Position numbers and translations under genes: made by a program. 64,000 nucleotides of DNA. Source: Oreohelix idahoensis (taxonomy: Eukaryota > Mollusca > Gastropoda > Stylommatophora > Oreohelicidae). The stretch is taken from the NCBI GenBank assembly GCA_024509875.1, contig JAMPIV010015274.1, positions 93,501-157,500 on the forward strand, in the 5' to 3' direction. Below are positions 35,185 to 46,685 of this stretch, piece after piece; positions within the stretch are counted from its first letter, which is position 1, and each line of letters begins with the position of its first letter. The notes below the pieces were generated by a model. That model saw nothing but the letters and a program-made list of their open reading frames with translations. It made no database searches and was not told the DNA's origin.

Positions 35185-37141
35185 CCCAAACGGAAATTTG
35201 TTGTGGAGTGCATTCTTTGACTCCGTGAATACGACCGATGATAAGATCAGCGATCGGATTCGGCAGAAGACATGCGTGTACATCTCCTGTAAAGAAAGGA
35301 GTAGCGATCCTAATGATAGCAGTAGAGTATTTCTCTATGGTGCCGCCAAATGTTACACATTTGACTACTTTGCCTGTAGCACGAGAAGGATCTATGAGTG
35401 ACTGCCTAACACCAATTGTGGTGCATCCAGAATAAAAAAGCAATGAAACTGGATTGTCATTTATTAAACCTTTGTGTAAGACAAGAGAACCTCTTCCATC
35501 ATGCGCGATTGACGCGGGAAGAGCGGGAAGAGGATGGCCACAAATTAAAGTGGACACCGTAGTTGGTTCGAATAATGTTTTGCATTGGGGGCACTGAGAT
35601 GCTCTCCCAAAATCGAAAGCGGCACATGCCATATTGTTAGAGTCATCATTATCTTTATTTTGTTTATAGGCTTCATGGGACTCTTGCTGTGCAGAGTTTG
35701 CATGATAATGAGATTTTTGTTTTTTATGTTGGGGTCTACCTCTGTTATTATTACCCCTGTAATTATCATTGTTTCCTCTATTGTAACCCCTATTTGGGTT
35801 TGAGTCATAATTCCCCTGGTTACTATTATCATATTCATTATAATGAGTATCTCTGTAATTATGATCTTGTTGTCTCCATGATGGAAAACTAGGATAGTTT
35901 CTATAATGACTTCCTTTGCGGAAGTTTCTATAATTATGACTACCCCTGAATCGAGGGCTGTCGGCTCGTCTCCAGATATTCGAAGAAGAACCCTGAAATG
36001 ATTGGTTACCTTGGTTCTGATAACTGTTATGGTTACCCTTTTTATTAAACCTGTTTTGAGGTCCTTGGAATTTGTGTGAGTAATTAGGGTTGTATGGTGT
36101 TGCTGATGCAACTGGCATACCTTCCTTAACCTTAGTATTGCTAATAGCTACATCTGGGTGTGCAGTGACGTATTGGGTACAATATTCTTCCATTTCTTTT
36201 AGTGTTTTAGGTTTCCGCTCATGTAGGAATTCAAGGAATGGTTTACTAATGCTTGACATAACCTTGTCCCTGAGCAATAAATCCATAAGTGCTTCATAAG
36301 TCCTTTCTGTTTTGGACAGTTCAATCCAACGATTAAATGTAAGATGTGTCCTTGCAATGAATTCTGAGAATTCTACCCCTGATTCAGGTACCATTCTTTT
36401 AAACAAACTACGGTAACCTTCCTCAGATAACTGGTATTTCTTTATCAAGGCTGCCCTAATAACCTCATAATTATCCTTGTCAGTTTCTTCAACCAAACTT
36501 AAACTCGTCAGAGAATCACCTTTTAAATTCTCAGACAACTGATTAGCATATTGTGATTTCTCCACATTATGAGCTCGACAAGCACGTTCAAATCTATCAA
36601 GCCAGAATGTTATATCATCACTGGCAGAATTGAACGCTGGTACCTTGACCTTGTAAGTAAAGGGTTTACCACTAGATGACTGATTGACATTACTCATGTT
36701 TGTCAATTTCAACTTTTCTAACTCAAATGCTAAAAGTTCTTTCTGATGTTCATGTTCTCTTATTGCTCTTTTCTCCTCAGCTTCAGCTTCTTTGTCTAAT
36801 CTCTTTTGTTCAGCTTCTCTGTCTAATCTCTTTTGTTCAGCTTCTCTGTCTAATCTTCTCTGCTCAGCATCAGCTTCTTTGTTTTGTTTTTCCAATTCCA
36901 TTTGGAATCTCCTTTCCTCAACCTGCATCTGCAGTTTCTTTTGTTCAAATTCTATTTCCATTTTTCTATCCTCACTTTTTTGTTTCATTTCCTCACTTTT
37001 TTGTTTCATTTCCTCACTTTTTTGTTTCATTTCTTCAGCTTTAAGTGCTTTATCATATTGACTGGTAGCATACTCCTCCAACTTATCTCCAGTCTTGCCT
37101 AGAGATTTCCCTAACTCAATAAAGTGTTCCAATGTAGACAT
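35179..37141 (-). pseudogene. Gypsy Gag-protease, first copy
   Basis: The likely start is Met 37141 (MSTLEHFIELGKSLG), by comparison with the related Gag at 46686. Residues 1-150 are a charged coiled coil with EMKQKSE and EAEQKRLDR repeats. A capsid-like domain follows (FTYKVKVPAFNSASDDITFW to EEYCTQYVTAHPD). An Asn/Arg/Gly/Tyr-rich basic tail takes the place of the usual CCHC knuckle. Next comes a C-x2-C-x13-C-x-H motif (CPQCK ... LICGH), then the protease core SGCTTIGVRQS and IADLIIGRIHG. The catalytic Asp is changed to Tyr (YSG; TAT at 35432-35434). The second copy has DSG. The protease of this copy would be dead. Confidence 0.85.
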
Positions 37142-38355
37142 GATGTCCAATACTGATAGCAATCAGGTGACACAAAAATGTAATCTATATTTCAAAGTAA
37201 TGTAAACACAAGCTCTTAATAATTTGATCAATCAGCTCCTTATCCCAAACTATGTGGGGAAACAAGCCTTTAGTAAGGTCTTGTATAATCAACTGTGTAC
37301 CAACCAATTACTAAAAATCATCAGTTGACTTTTTCTTATAAATTCATATGATCAAATATATTTTAAATAGTGTATGTCGATCAAGAACACAACAAAACAA
37401 TTATACAAGAGAACAGGAAACATTTGCAGAAATCAAATAAATCAAATAGGAAAAATCAAAGAAAAATGATCACAGAATCTGTGATGATATCTGCAATAGA
37501 ATGAACAAGACAAATAACGCCACAGTGTATGAACATAAATTGTGTATAAAACTGAAAGATAGCAAAGGGTAGACCAACAAATTCAAACAAATCAAACAAA
37601 ACTAAGGAACACAAAATTATTAACAAAAACACCGAAGAAAAGAACACCTCATCACAACTAACAAAAAATAGCACCAGATGTTGCCAGCAAATTTCCAATA
37701 AAGAAAATTGCTCCCTATAGAATGTTAATATAAGCCCTATGTTACTTGGGAAATCTTATATTAGACACACGAATAATATGCAAACATTAAACATAAATAC
37801 ATATATACAAATAACATGTAAACATCAATAGCATAAATGCATACATTAATTAATTAAAAGTGTTGTGGTTGGAATGTGTTGTAAAGTATGCTCAGTATAA
37901 ATGGTACAGCTTTTTAATTCAACTAACTGTCACTTTTAATCAATTTCAATCTTTGATTTATTTTATTACACTGTTCTTAAATATTAAAGTTCAACACAAT
38001 AGCAGAACATAAGAAGGTCCATCGATGAAAATAGGCTTCTAAGTTCCATACTTCTGCAAACACAGTTAACTTGCTTGCCAATGTTCTGTGTAATGCTGTA
38101 ATGTTCACTTGTAAACAACTTGCCGTGCTACGCTGTCTGTTATATGAAATAATGCCTGTACCGAGCAAAATGTCAACAGCGGTGACCTAGATACCGTTAC
38201 ACTTGTCATAACAGGTCAAGCTGACATCGACTGGATAGTTGTCCTATTGGTGTTGATGTGTGTCACATTTGGCCAAAATAAATGTTCTTGAAACACTAGG
38301 TGACTTCCACTTTGTAGACTGCGAAGGCTGGACCCAGGAAACTGGCCCACCACGT
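37142..38355. other. Leader of the first Gypsy copy, with primer-site candidate
   Basis: This 1.2-kb non-coding leader lies between LTR B and gag. Three bases inside the LTR (ACG), the minus strand reads TGGTGGGCCAGTTTCCTGGG (38333-38352), the best primer-site candidate. The same sequence follows LTR C after one base. The small frames here are also present in the second copy and look non-coding. Confidence 0.6.
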
Positions 38356-39887
38356 TGATAAACCTTCTTTTTCTTTTCTTGATCGTAACTGTGTATTCTC
38401 CTCACGCAAACCAGTGGTGAATATGATGGAGGCTCCAGGGGGAGCAAAGGTCAACTCAACCAACGCAGGATTATGCAAATATGGAGTGTGAGTGTGAAGT
38501 ATGAGTTAGGCGAATGGTGGACTGTTCGTGTGTTGACCCGTATAAGGCACTCATTCACTCATTACGTTAAGTCACCAATGCAGATCACTGTAGTCGTTTC
38601 AATAGTTTAATTGGACGCACACACTTGACAGATTGGGTACAGTTACAGGAACATGAGTCGACATAGACAGCATAATATTGATCAATGGACTACCGTCCTA
38701 AATTAGCATTCATGAAGAATAATCTTGCAATGGAACATCTGTAAACACCAAGATTTCCATAGTTTATAAATACAGTCAGTAGACCTTACTGACCGAGCAT
38801 GTCAATTAAGCAATACTGTTCAAACTTGACTCCTAAACAGGATCTCTTTCTAGCGAAGATTCCTTTAGGTAAATTACAGCAAATCTCTGTGAAGATAATG
38901 TTCTCTCAATTTCTTTATAATAGTGATCTCTCAATCATCACCTGATAATAAGGAAGTTTTCCCGTTCTCTGCTAATCCGATTTACAATAAGTAGAATTCC
39001 AAAATCAATCGAATTCCAAATGGCTGCTGGTTCCCGGTTGAGCATCACTCACTAAGTACAAAATCAATCGGGTGTATAGCCAAATCTTCAATCTTCAATC
39101 GAAGCTTTGTTCATCAACAATAAATGATTCTACAAGGATCAGCATATTCTGTCCTCATAGTTGCTGCATATAAACATATTTAGTGCTGCTGGATAATATG
39201 TCGTCCCGACATATTCATAGGTAAATACATGTAAACGTCTGCCCATCTTAAGCCTAGGAATGAACGAAGTCAGCAAAAGTACGTTTTTTTACCTGGACAT
39301 AAGAAATACACTAGCAAGCACAAAAACGCTCTCCCGGCGTTATAGAATCACAACTGGGGAACTCATGGACTAAACGATCCTGGAAGAAACTATCTTCGTC
39401 CCCAGAATAACTTAAAGAGATCACAAACTCTTGGGCATCTCTCCGACATGACTTTCCGCCCTAGGCCTAGACAACCGAAGAACCCCCTCACCTCTCTTCA
39501 TCCGCCGAAAACACCTGACCCCCTTCAGTACAGTACAAGAACAAATAGTTCCACTTAAACATACTAAGATATCAAGATATAAGACATACTCGTCCTACAT
39601 AGACAAACACTACACATAGATTCGGACCATAGACATTCTGAAGCAAGAACAATCTATTCCTAACCAAACACAGAATAGATTCAAGTAAGTCTAAATTCCT
39701 CCGCCGAGTTCTATTTTTAAGAACGCTACAAAGAGCGATAACTCACAGAATGACTACTTATTGCCCAATCTGAGTTTCGTCCCTCCAGACCAAAACATGC
39801 ATTCAAAGATGAATATATCTTCATCAGACAATTAAAACATTTTACATGGTATGCGTAATCCGTGCGCCAAAAAATATGTGCGCAACA
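38356..39887 (-). repeat. LTR B (shared middle LTR of the array)
   Basis: It serves as the 5' LTR of the first interior and the 3' LTR of the second. It is 1532 bp and differs from LTR A by small indels (for example an inserted TCTCAA near 38904 and a short duplication near 39059). There is no target duplication at its edges. That supports a tandem formed by recombination and not by two separate insertions. Confidence 0.9.
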
Positions 39888-40299
39888 GATTACCACACCC
39901 CCCGGGAAAAAAAATGAAAATCATTTTTTTTTTCATCTGAGAGCAACATACAATAGGCTCCCAACGCATAAATACTGCGCAGATGAGAAATATCTGGAAT
40001 TATTTAAGCCAGATTAATGCAAAATCTCAATCCCTCAGAGAAAGCATTTCTCTTAAGCATAAGTGTTTCCAGGGAGGTGTCACCAACGCATACTACTATA
40101 CAATGATACAATGCACATAACAATTTAAGTTTAAGCATTCCAAGTACATGATTGACAAAAAGAAAAATCATCAACGAGTAATGGTGACTATATATCAATG
40201 AACGTAGTGTCATTACGAATTACAATGTGTGTCTATTTGATATAGAAAAGAAAAATCTGTTGTCGAGTTGGAAGTGTTAAGACGTCCAGTACTCAACAG
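39888..40299. other. 3' untranslated region and polypurine tract of the second Gypsy copy
   Basis: Collinear with 31839-32249, with the same polypurine block directly after LTR B. No gene. Confidence 0.6.
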
Positions 40300-41728
40300 C
40301 TAAGTGGAATCATGTGGGCATCTAGACAGAATGTCTGCCATCACATTATCTGATCCACGGATAGCTCGTACCGAAAAATGAAAAGGTTGAAGAGCAATTG
40401 CATATCGAGTAGACCTCGAACTCTTCAAATTTTTACTACCTGCTGCAGTACTGCCCAACCTACAGTAATGAACGGGGTAGCATATGGCAACAACCCACTT
40501 CTGTCAACGAAAAACTGTTTGGAGATGTCGGGAACCTTGAGTTGACTGCTGCCTTTATTAGAGTCATAAATGTGGAAGTCTGAAGGCGAACGAGGAAGAA
40601 GAAGAAGAAGAAATTTTTACTCTGGATAGCTGTAAGAGCTTTCTGACCGGTTTCTACTACAAAATGTGCGCCTAGAAGGAATCTTTGTAATTTGAGAATT
40701 GACCATGCCATAGCCAACAGTTCACGGTCTAAAACCGAATAATTCCTTTCTGCAGCATTAAGCTTTCTGGAAATATACATTACAGGATGCAGAGTTCCAG
40801 AGTAATCTTGCATTAGTGCCGCTCCAATCCCAGGGGATGAAGCATCACTACGAAGAACAAATGTCTTATCTTTAGTAGGCAACACTAAAATAGGTGCAGT
40901 AGAAAACATAGTTTTAATCTTATCCAAAGAGGATTGACATTCTTGAGTCCAATGGACTATATTAGGAGACCCTTTCTTTAGCAAGGTAGAAAGAGGTGCC
41001 ATGATTGAGGACAGATTCGGAATGAATCGTCCATAGAATTGTATAAAACCTAAGAGACTTCGCACTTGCTTTTTAGTCTTAGGAATAGAAATGTTAAGTA
41101 TTTTACTTGTATTATGGTCCTCTGTTTTTAGGAAACCATGGCCGACCCGGTGACCTAAAAAAGAAATTTCACTAAAACCAATGCAGGCTTTAGATGGTTT
41201 CGCTGTCAGGTTATACTCGCGTAGAGTAGATAGCAATTCAACTAACCCTGAATAGTGATCTTCCCAAGTATCGCTGAAAAGACAGATGTCATCTATGTAC
41301 GCAATGACATCTGACCGATAGGATAGAATTCTACGCATCATGCGTACGAATGTAGCTGGTGCGTTCATAAGGCCGAAAGGTATAAAATTCCATTGAAAAG
41401 GGCCTTTAGGTGTAGAAAAAGCAGTAAAAGGTTTGGCGCGTTCAGATAGAGGAACTTGCCAATATCCTTTAGACAAATCTAGTTTATTGAAAAAATGCGA
41501 TTTAGAAAGCTTAGTAAGTAGCTCTTCTAGTAAAGGCATAGGTTCAGCATCAAACTTCGTGACTTGATTCAATTTGCGATAGTCAACGCAAAGACGTATG
41601 TTATTGTCTTTTTTACGGACAATAACCATCGGCGAAGAATACGCAGAAGTGGATGGTTCAATTATTTTTAAATATATCATCTCATCCAACTCCTTTTCAA
41701 CCTGTGCTTGAAAATGTATAGGAATAGG
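40300..41728 (-). pseudogene. Gypsy reverse transcriptase and RNase H, second copy, split by a LINE end
   Basis: It matches the first copy almost base for base, including YIDDICLF. Unlike the first copy, the Tyr codon before ISRKLN is intact, so reverse transcriptase and RNase H are joined (Met frame 41689 onward). RNase H runs to QKALTAIQSKN, where the LINE insert at 40438-40610 enters. The remaining 42 or so codons follow at 40300-40437. The stop before the reverse transcriptase (41729-41731) is shared with the first copy. Confidence 0.85.
40438..40610 (+). mobile_element. 5'-truncated LINE end inserted in RNase H
   Basis: The 173-bp insert is flanked by AAATTTTTACT (40427-40437 and 40611-40621). 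The first Gypsy copy provides the empty site. In the plus orientation it encodes the LINE C-terminus (LLQYCPTYSNERGSIW ... FGDVGNLELTAAFIRVINV, then a stop) and ends GGCGAACGAGGAAGAAGAAG. This is the same family as the fragment at 27914-28136. It shows that the LINE was active after the Gypsy tandem formed, or at least after the copies diverged. Confidence 0.9.
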
Positions 41729-41939
41729 TTAAGGTCTGACTCTAATAGGATTATGGTCAGTTAGAATAATGTCATGTTCAATGACGTGAGTTTGTCCAGG
41801 AATGTCAGTAAGGACATCCTGAAATGTTTGTAACATAGCCGAAACTTGTCGTTGTTCTCCTAGAGATAAATCGGGAGAAACCGTAACATTTTTCCATGAT
41901 TCACTAGAATGAAGTGGAATCATCGGAAGCGGAAGATTA
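41729..41939 (-). pseudogene. Integrase C-terminal end, second Gypsy copy (left of the nested insertion)
   Basis: The frame is identical to the end of the first integrase (MIPLHSSESWKNVTVSPDLS ... HNPIRVRP) and ends at the shared TAA. It is cut from the rest of the integrase by the Gypsy element inserted at 41945-53275. Confidence 0.85.
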
Positions 41940-41944
41940 ACATC
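41940..41944. other. Target-site duplication of the nested Gypsy element (ACATC)
   Basis: ACATC at 41940-41944 is repeated at 53276-53280. The uninterrupted sequence is present in the first Gypsy copy near 33706-33710. Confidence 0.9.
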
Positions 41945-42761
41945 TGTTACGGTATATGTTATTAACGCCGTCTGCTAAAGGTTAGCAGACGTGCAATTGT
42001 AAAGGTTAAGACATTTAATATATTGCGATAGATGTTTCAATTATTGAACGCTCCATACACGATCGATTATGACGTGTCTAGCGTTGTTTGGGTCACAGTC
42101 GGTAACTAGGAGACGCTACCCTTTGTTACTTTGACCGTCAAGCTGAATAGCTGCGTTTTTCTAGCCTTCCAAATTAATGGCATGATATAGCCATTTATAT
42201 GTGTATTAATGCAGGACCAGGGTCAGTCCTAGAACTCTACGAGAGAGGAAACTTATGGAGGTTAGTGATTAACTAAATCCTTGGAAGGAGAAAGATAATC
42301 GTCTACTTTATACGAAGTAATTAGACTCACAGTCTCACTGTCGGCAGGTAGCCATTCTATCTGCGCGTGCATATAGCTGTGATGTTCTGACGACAATTAC
42401 TGCATTGTATCCTTAAACGGACATTGACACGTAAAACAGCAGTCTACGCTATTGATTGATTGATGCATGTACCTCATGTGTGAATTGAACTGTTTATGTA
42501 TGTGTGTAATCCATATTAAATTGTGAAGGACTCGAACCGGAGGCATTATTCGTTGAATCACGTTACACCATTCAACCTTATGAATTACGTATTTTATGTC
42601 AAGTTGCTGAGTTAATAAGATGAACAGTTGTTTACATCTTGATGCCAAGTTCAGGCATTACGACAAACCGAAGGTGAGGTTCACCCCATTCGCGTAAGAA
42701 CATTAGCACGATCAGAATTCAGGCAACACAACCAGTAACCCCACACGAAAGTCCTTCAACA
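41945..42761 (+). repeat. 5' LTR of the nested Gypsy element
   Basis: It starts TGTTACGGTATATG and ends TCCTTCAACA, 817 bp. The same sequence recurs at 52459-53275. The 83-codon minus-strand frame here (42397-42648) is repeated in the other LTR and is not a gene. Confidence 0.9.
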
Positions 42762-42764
42762 AAA

Positions 42765-42784
42765 CTGGCGGCCGATTGCGGGGA
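42765..42784 (+). promoter_or_regulatory. Primer-binding-site candidate of the nested Gypsy element
   Basis: TGGCGGCCGATTGCGGGGAT lies three bases inside the 5' LTR, the usual place and with the usual TGG start. The matching tRNA was not determined. Confidence 0.5.
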
Positions 42785-43779
42785 TCGACAGAAGAGAAAA
42801 AAAATTTTCTGTGTTCCACACGCCTCCACGATATTTACGTTTGAATGAAAATAACATGACCATTACGAAGCTGACGTGACGCACGTGATCATGAATAGCA
42901 ACATGACGTCACTGTTGCATTGTCGCCGTGAAGAAGACATCTTTTCAACGCCTTTCTAGTTCGCTTCAAATTTATCAAGATGCACAAGATGGACTACCGT
43001 TGCCTGCCCATCAGGAGCAGACAGTCAAAGGCACAGGCCTAGCTGTCGACGACAACGAACATCAAGTGAAGCAGCAAATAAAGATAAGTTTAGCTCAATA
43101 ACTATTGTCGTTAACGTGACAGTGCTAACTGAGTCCATGCCTTCTGCCTACATAGGCATGTTTTTACCTATGTTTAATGTACTTTTTGTTGTTTTAAGGT
43201 GTTGTTAACTAGTGGGCGGTAGGGAGGATGAACCGAAATTAGATTCTGTGGCTCTCACGATGCCTGAATTGATTTCGGTCTTTTCTTAGGGCAGTTAAAC
43301 GATCGCACTTTTTGGGAGCTCCATCGAAGATTCTGCCGAATGGACTGCCTGTCCAAATCTGCTGTCGTTTGACGATTGTGTTAGCTGTACCGTTCCGTAG
43401 ATAACTGGTGTATTTTATTTGTACTAAGTTCACATTTTTATTCAGTTTTGTATCATGTTCGTTAACTATTTCGTCCAGTCTACTCTTACTATCATTTATT
43501 TGATGATTGTTAAATGTTCGTCCGTTATGAGTCCTGTGATGTCATCATTTTTTGCAGTCTTTTTTTTGTGTACTTTGCATATTCAGTTGACCTCGGGTCA
43601 ATCTTTGACCCTTCGTTTTCCGTGTGACACTTCCGCTTGTTTTATTTAGTTCATAAATTCATTTTTAATTGTGAAAATGTCTTGTTTGCGTCTTGACATT
43701 GTTTGTACCCTTTAGTTGCATCATTGTTTTGTTTGTACTCATGATATATATTAAATACTACATTAATAATATGACATTA
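42785..43779. other. Leader of the nested Gypsy element, first part
   Basis: Non-coding. It continues after the Tigger insertion at 46117-46685, giving a leader of about 1.6 kb before gag. Small frames here have no recognisable features. Confidence 0.5.
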
Positions 43780-46114
43780 CAGTAGAACTCCATTTATCCG
43801 AACCCCAATTATCCGAACATCCAATTATCCGAACACTTTTTCGAGAAAAAAAAAATCAGGCGCCACCAGTCATGTTAGACTTTATTTTTGAATCATTTGA
43901 TGCTGCAAGCTTCAAATGTGTGCGAACAATTTGTAGAGGATGGAATGGGCTAATGGTCGGTCGCTTACGTACAGGAAGTCAGTTAGATCATAAAGTCAGT
44001 TAATATCTGGTTTACCAATCTAGTGTACGTGTGCGTTCTAGGCAGAACACTGGCTAAACAGACAGTTCAACTTAAAATAATTGTGTCTGCTACTACAGCA
44101 GAATAATTTTGGTGTGCAAGTATTTCTCTGTGCGATATGGCATCTTCCAGAAGGCCTAAAGCATATAAAAGGAACCGCAATGTTTTGTCAATTGAAACGA
44201 AAACAGAAATTATCAAGAGACTAGGAAAAGGTGAAACTGTGTCTTCACTTGCGAGGATTTTCAATGTTGGGAAAGCTACCGTCTCTGACATCAAAAGTAA
44301 CAAGGATAAAATTATGAGTTTTGCATCGAAATTGGATAGTGAAAATGGGTCGAAGAAACGTAAAACCATGAGACATGCGAAAGATTTGAAATTGGAAGAG
44401 GCTTTGTATATATGGTTTGTGCAAAGAAGAAGCAAAGGGGAAACTATCTCTGGTTCTCTATTGTGTGAAAAGGCACTTCAGTTCAACAATCAACTTGACT
44501 GTCCTCCTGACTTTAAGGCTAGCCAGGGATGGTTAAGAAACTTTAAATCTCGTCATGGCATACGAGAATTGGAGATCCAAGGGGAATCCTTATCTAGCGA
44601 TGCAACTGCCGCTGAAAATTTTAAAGAAACATTCTTGGCTTTTTTGGAAGAAGAAGGTTATTCACTCGATGTGTATAATGCCGATGAGACTGGCTTATGC
44701 TGGAAATCATTGCCTCAAAAAATCACTTGCATCTCAGCGCGAAGCAGCTTCCCCTGTGTTTAAAAAGTGCAAAGAGAGAGTAACAATTTTGGTAGCCGCG
44801 AATGCCAGTGGAAGTCATCGTTTACCGGTGCTAATGATCGATAAAGCCAAAAAAACCACGTTGTTTAAAGAATGTGACATGTCTCCCATTGTGCTACAAA
44901 GCACAGAAGAGGGCTTGGATGAATAGTGAAATATTTCTTGATTGGTATACAAATCAGTTCATCCCAAATGTGAAGAGGTTGAGAGAACAAGAAAAGAAAA
45001 CTGGAAAGGTAATTCTTCTACTGGACAATGCACCATCTCATACAGAGACGGATACATTGGATGCAGTTGATGCAAATGTTAAAGTAATTTTTCTGCCTCC
45101 CAATGTAACAGCACTGATTCAACCAATGGATCAGGGTGTTATAGCAAAGCTTAAAAAGATGTACAAGAAGGAAGTCCTGCGTCGTTTATTGTTGGCTGAC
45201 GATGAAGAAAGTGTGGTGGCGTTTTCCAAAAAGCTTAATCTCAAAGACTGCTGCTATATTTTAGCTGATGCTTGGACCACCCTGTCACAAGATAATCTCG
45301 ACAAGGCTTGGAATAGATTGCTTGGGAACAAAGGAGGAAATGAAACTACTGTAGTGGACACAAATGATGATTGTATAAATGAAGTTGGGGGGAACTGTTT
45401 CAAGCAATGCCCGGATTTTTGGCCTGTGACAAAGATGATGCACACATGTGGCTAGAAGATGATAATGATTCTGGTTTTCAGTTTTTGAATGCTTTTGTGC
45501 AAGAAGAAAACCAAATGCATGTAGTGACCGATGATGAAGACTCCTCAGAAGTACATGATGTACTTGTAGATTATGAAGAAAACCCAAAACATCGACCACG
45601 TCCTGAAGAGGCCTTTATAGCACTAGAAACAGCGATTGCTTGGTACGAGCAAGAAGATGACAGCTGTCCTACACAGCTTCTGCTGTTGAAGAGAATGCGG
45701 GACTTAGCAGCCAAAAGGAGACTATCCAGTTTGGTGCAAAAGAGGATTCCTCATTATTTTAAATAGTGGGTTACATCTGTGCAAGTACGTGTATACGTAA
45801 GTTGCGCCTGGTTTTGAATCGTTTGTAATGTTATTTTGAAAACATTTCTCTTTCTTAAAAAAATAATTAATACAAGTAGTACATGCACTGCAGTGTAATG
45901 AAAGATTTTGGTGATACAGTGATCTAATACAGTGTGGGTATTATTATTACAGTACAAGTAAATATGTTTTATAGAGTAATTTCCTTGTGATGGTTAATTA
46001 TTTTTAGAAATATGTGTACATGTACTCGATACATTATGTAATCCAATTATCCGAACATTTAATTATCCGAACGATGCTCGGTCCCATGGGGTTCGGATAA
46101 ATGGAGTTCTACTG
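43780..46114 (+). mobile_element. Tigger/pogo DNA transposon, complete with terminal inverted repeats
   Basis: Perfect 27-bp terminal inverted repeats start CAGTAGAACTCCATTTATCC (43780) and end with the reverse complement at 46114. TA flanks both sides (43778-43779, 46115-46116), the standard pogo/Tigger target duplication. Further AATTATCCGAAC blocks repeat inside both termini. The 2335-bp size is normal for an autonomous Tigger. Only the transposase frame is broken. Confidence 0.95.
44137..45766 (+). pseudogene. Tigger transposase (jerky/CENP-B type), three frameshifts
   Basis: The start is MASSRRPKAYKRNRNVLSIE. A CENP-B-type N-terminal helix-turn-helix (LARIFNVGKATVSDIKSNKD) is followed by a second DNA-binding domain (ASQGWLRNFKSRHGI). 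The DDE/DDD catalytic domain has Asp in YNADETGLCWKSLP, Asp in ILLLDNAPSH and Asp in ALIQPMDQGVIA, with 34 residues between the last two. The C-terminus (RRLSSLVQKRIPHYFK) is present. Total length is about 540 residues, as expected. Frame changes fall in an A-run at about 44717-44722, an A-run at about 44849-44855 and a G-run at about 45387-45392. No other lesion was seen, so the gene is recent or its breaks are sequencing slips. Confidence 0.85.
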
Positions 46115-46116
46115 TA

Positions 46117-46685
46117 TATTCAATAATACACTTGTAATTTAATTTAATTAATTTTTTTTCTGACATTTAAGGTTAATATGGGACATTGCATAATTATGCA
46201 GTGATAGTCCAAGAAATTAGCACTACAACTTATAAGAGATGCCTAGGGCATAATAATAATAATAATATAATATAATATATATATATATTGACCAAATAAA
46301 ATAATCTTATAGTCTACCTTTGAGGTGACAGACCCATGGTATATTATTTAATATACTTTTCTGGTACTAAGAGAGTGACTTAGTACATTGAACAATATAA
46401 TTACTAGGAATCATACCCAACATTATTGGATATTAAGATTAATTGTGTGATGTAATTACATTATAGTTAACAGATATCATAACTATTTATGATATAGTTA
46501 GTACTTAGATACAATATTGTTACAAAATATTGTCTATTAGTTGAACTTAGACATAAGAGTTCAGTACTATTGTGATTATTTATATTGAATATTCCTAAGT
46601 TGAGTAAGTATAATAATTACTCTGAAGCTAATATTGACTATTTTAATCAGTAATTATCAATAATTACTTACAGATAAAACTCAAA
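46117..46685. other. Leader of the nested Gypsy element, second part
   Basis: AT-rich non-coding sequence between the Tigger insertion and gag. It contains a short (TAA)n/(TA)n tract near 46253-46290. Confidence 0.5.

Noticed and set aside
35545..36111. 188-residue minus-strand frame (repeated at 55114-55680) rich in Ile and Thr
   Set aside because: It is an alternative frame of the Asn/Arg/Gly-rich Gag tail; codon bias of that region keeps a second frame open.
36700..37044. Plus-strand Phe/Leu-rich frames over the Gag coiled coil, as membrane proteins
   Set aside because: They are the antisense of Glu/Lys-rich coiled-coil codons.
42397..42648. Identical 83-residue minus-strand frames at 42397 and 52911
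   Set aside because: They are LTR sequence of the nested Gypsy element, antisense to it and without recognisable domains.
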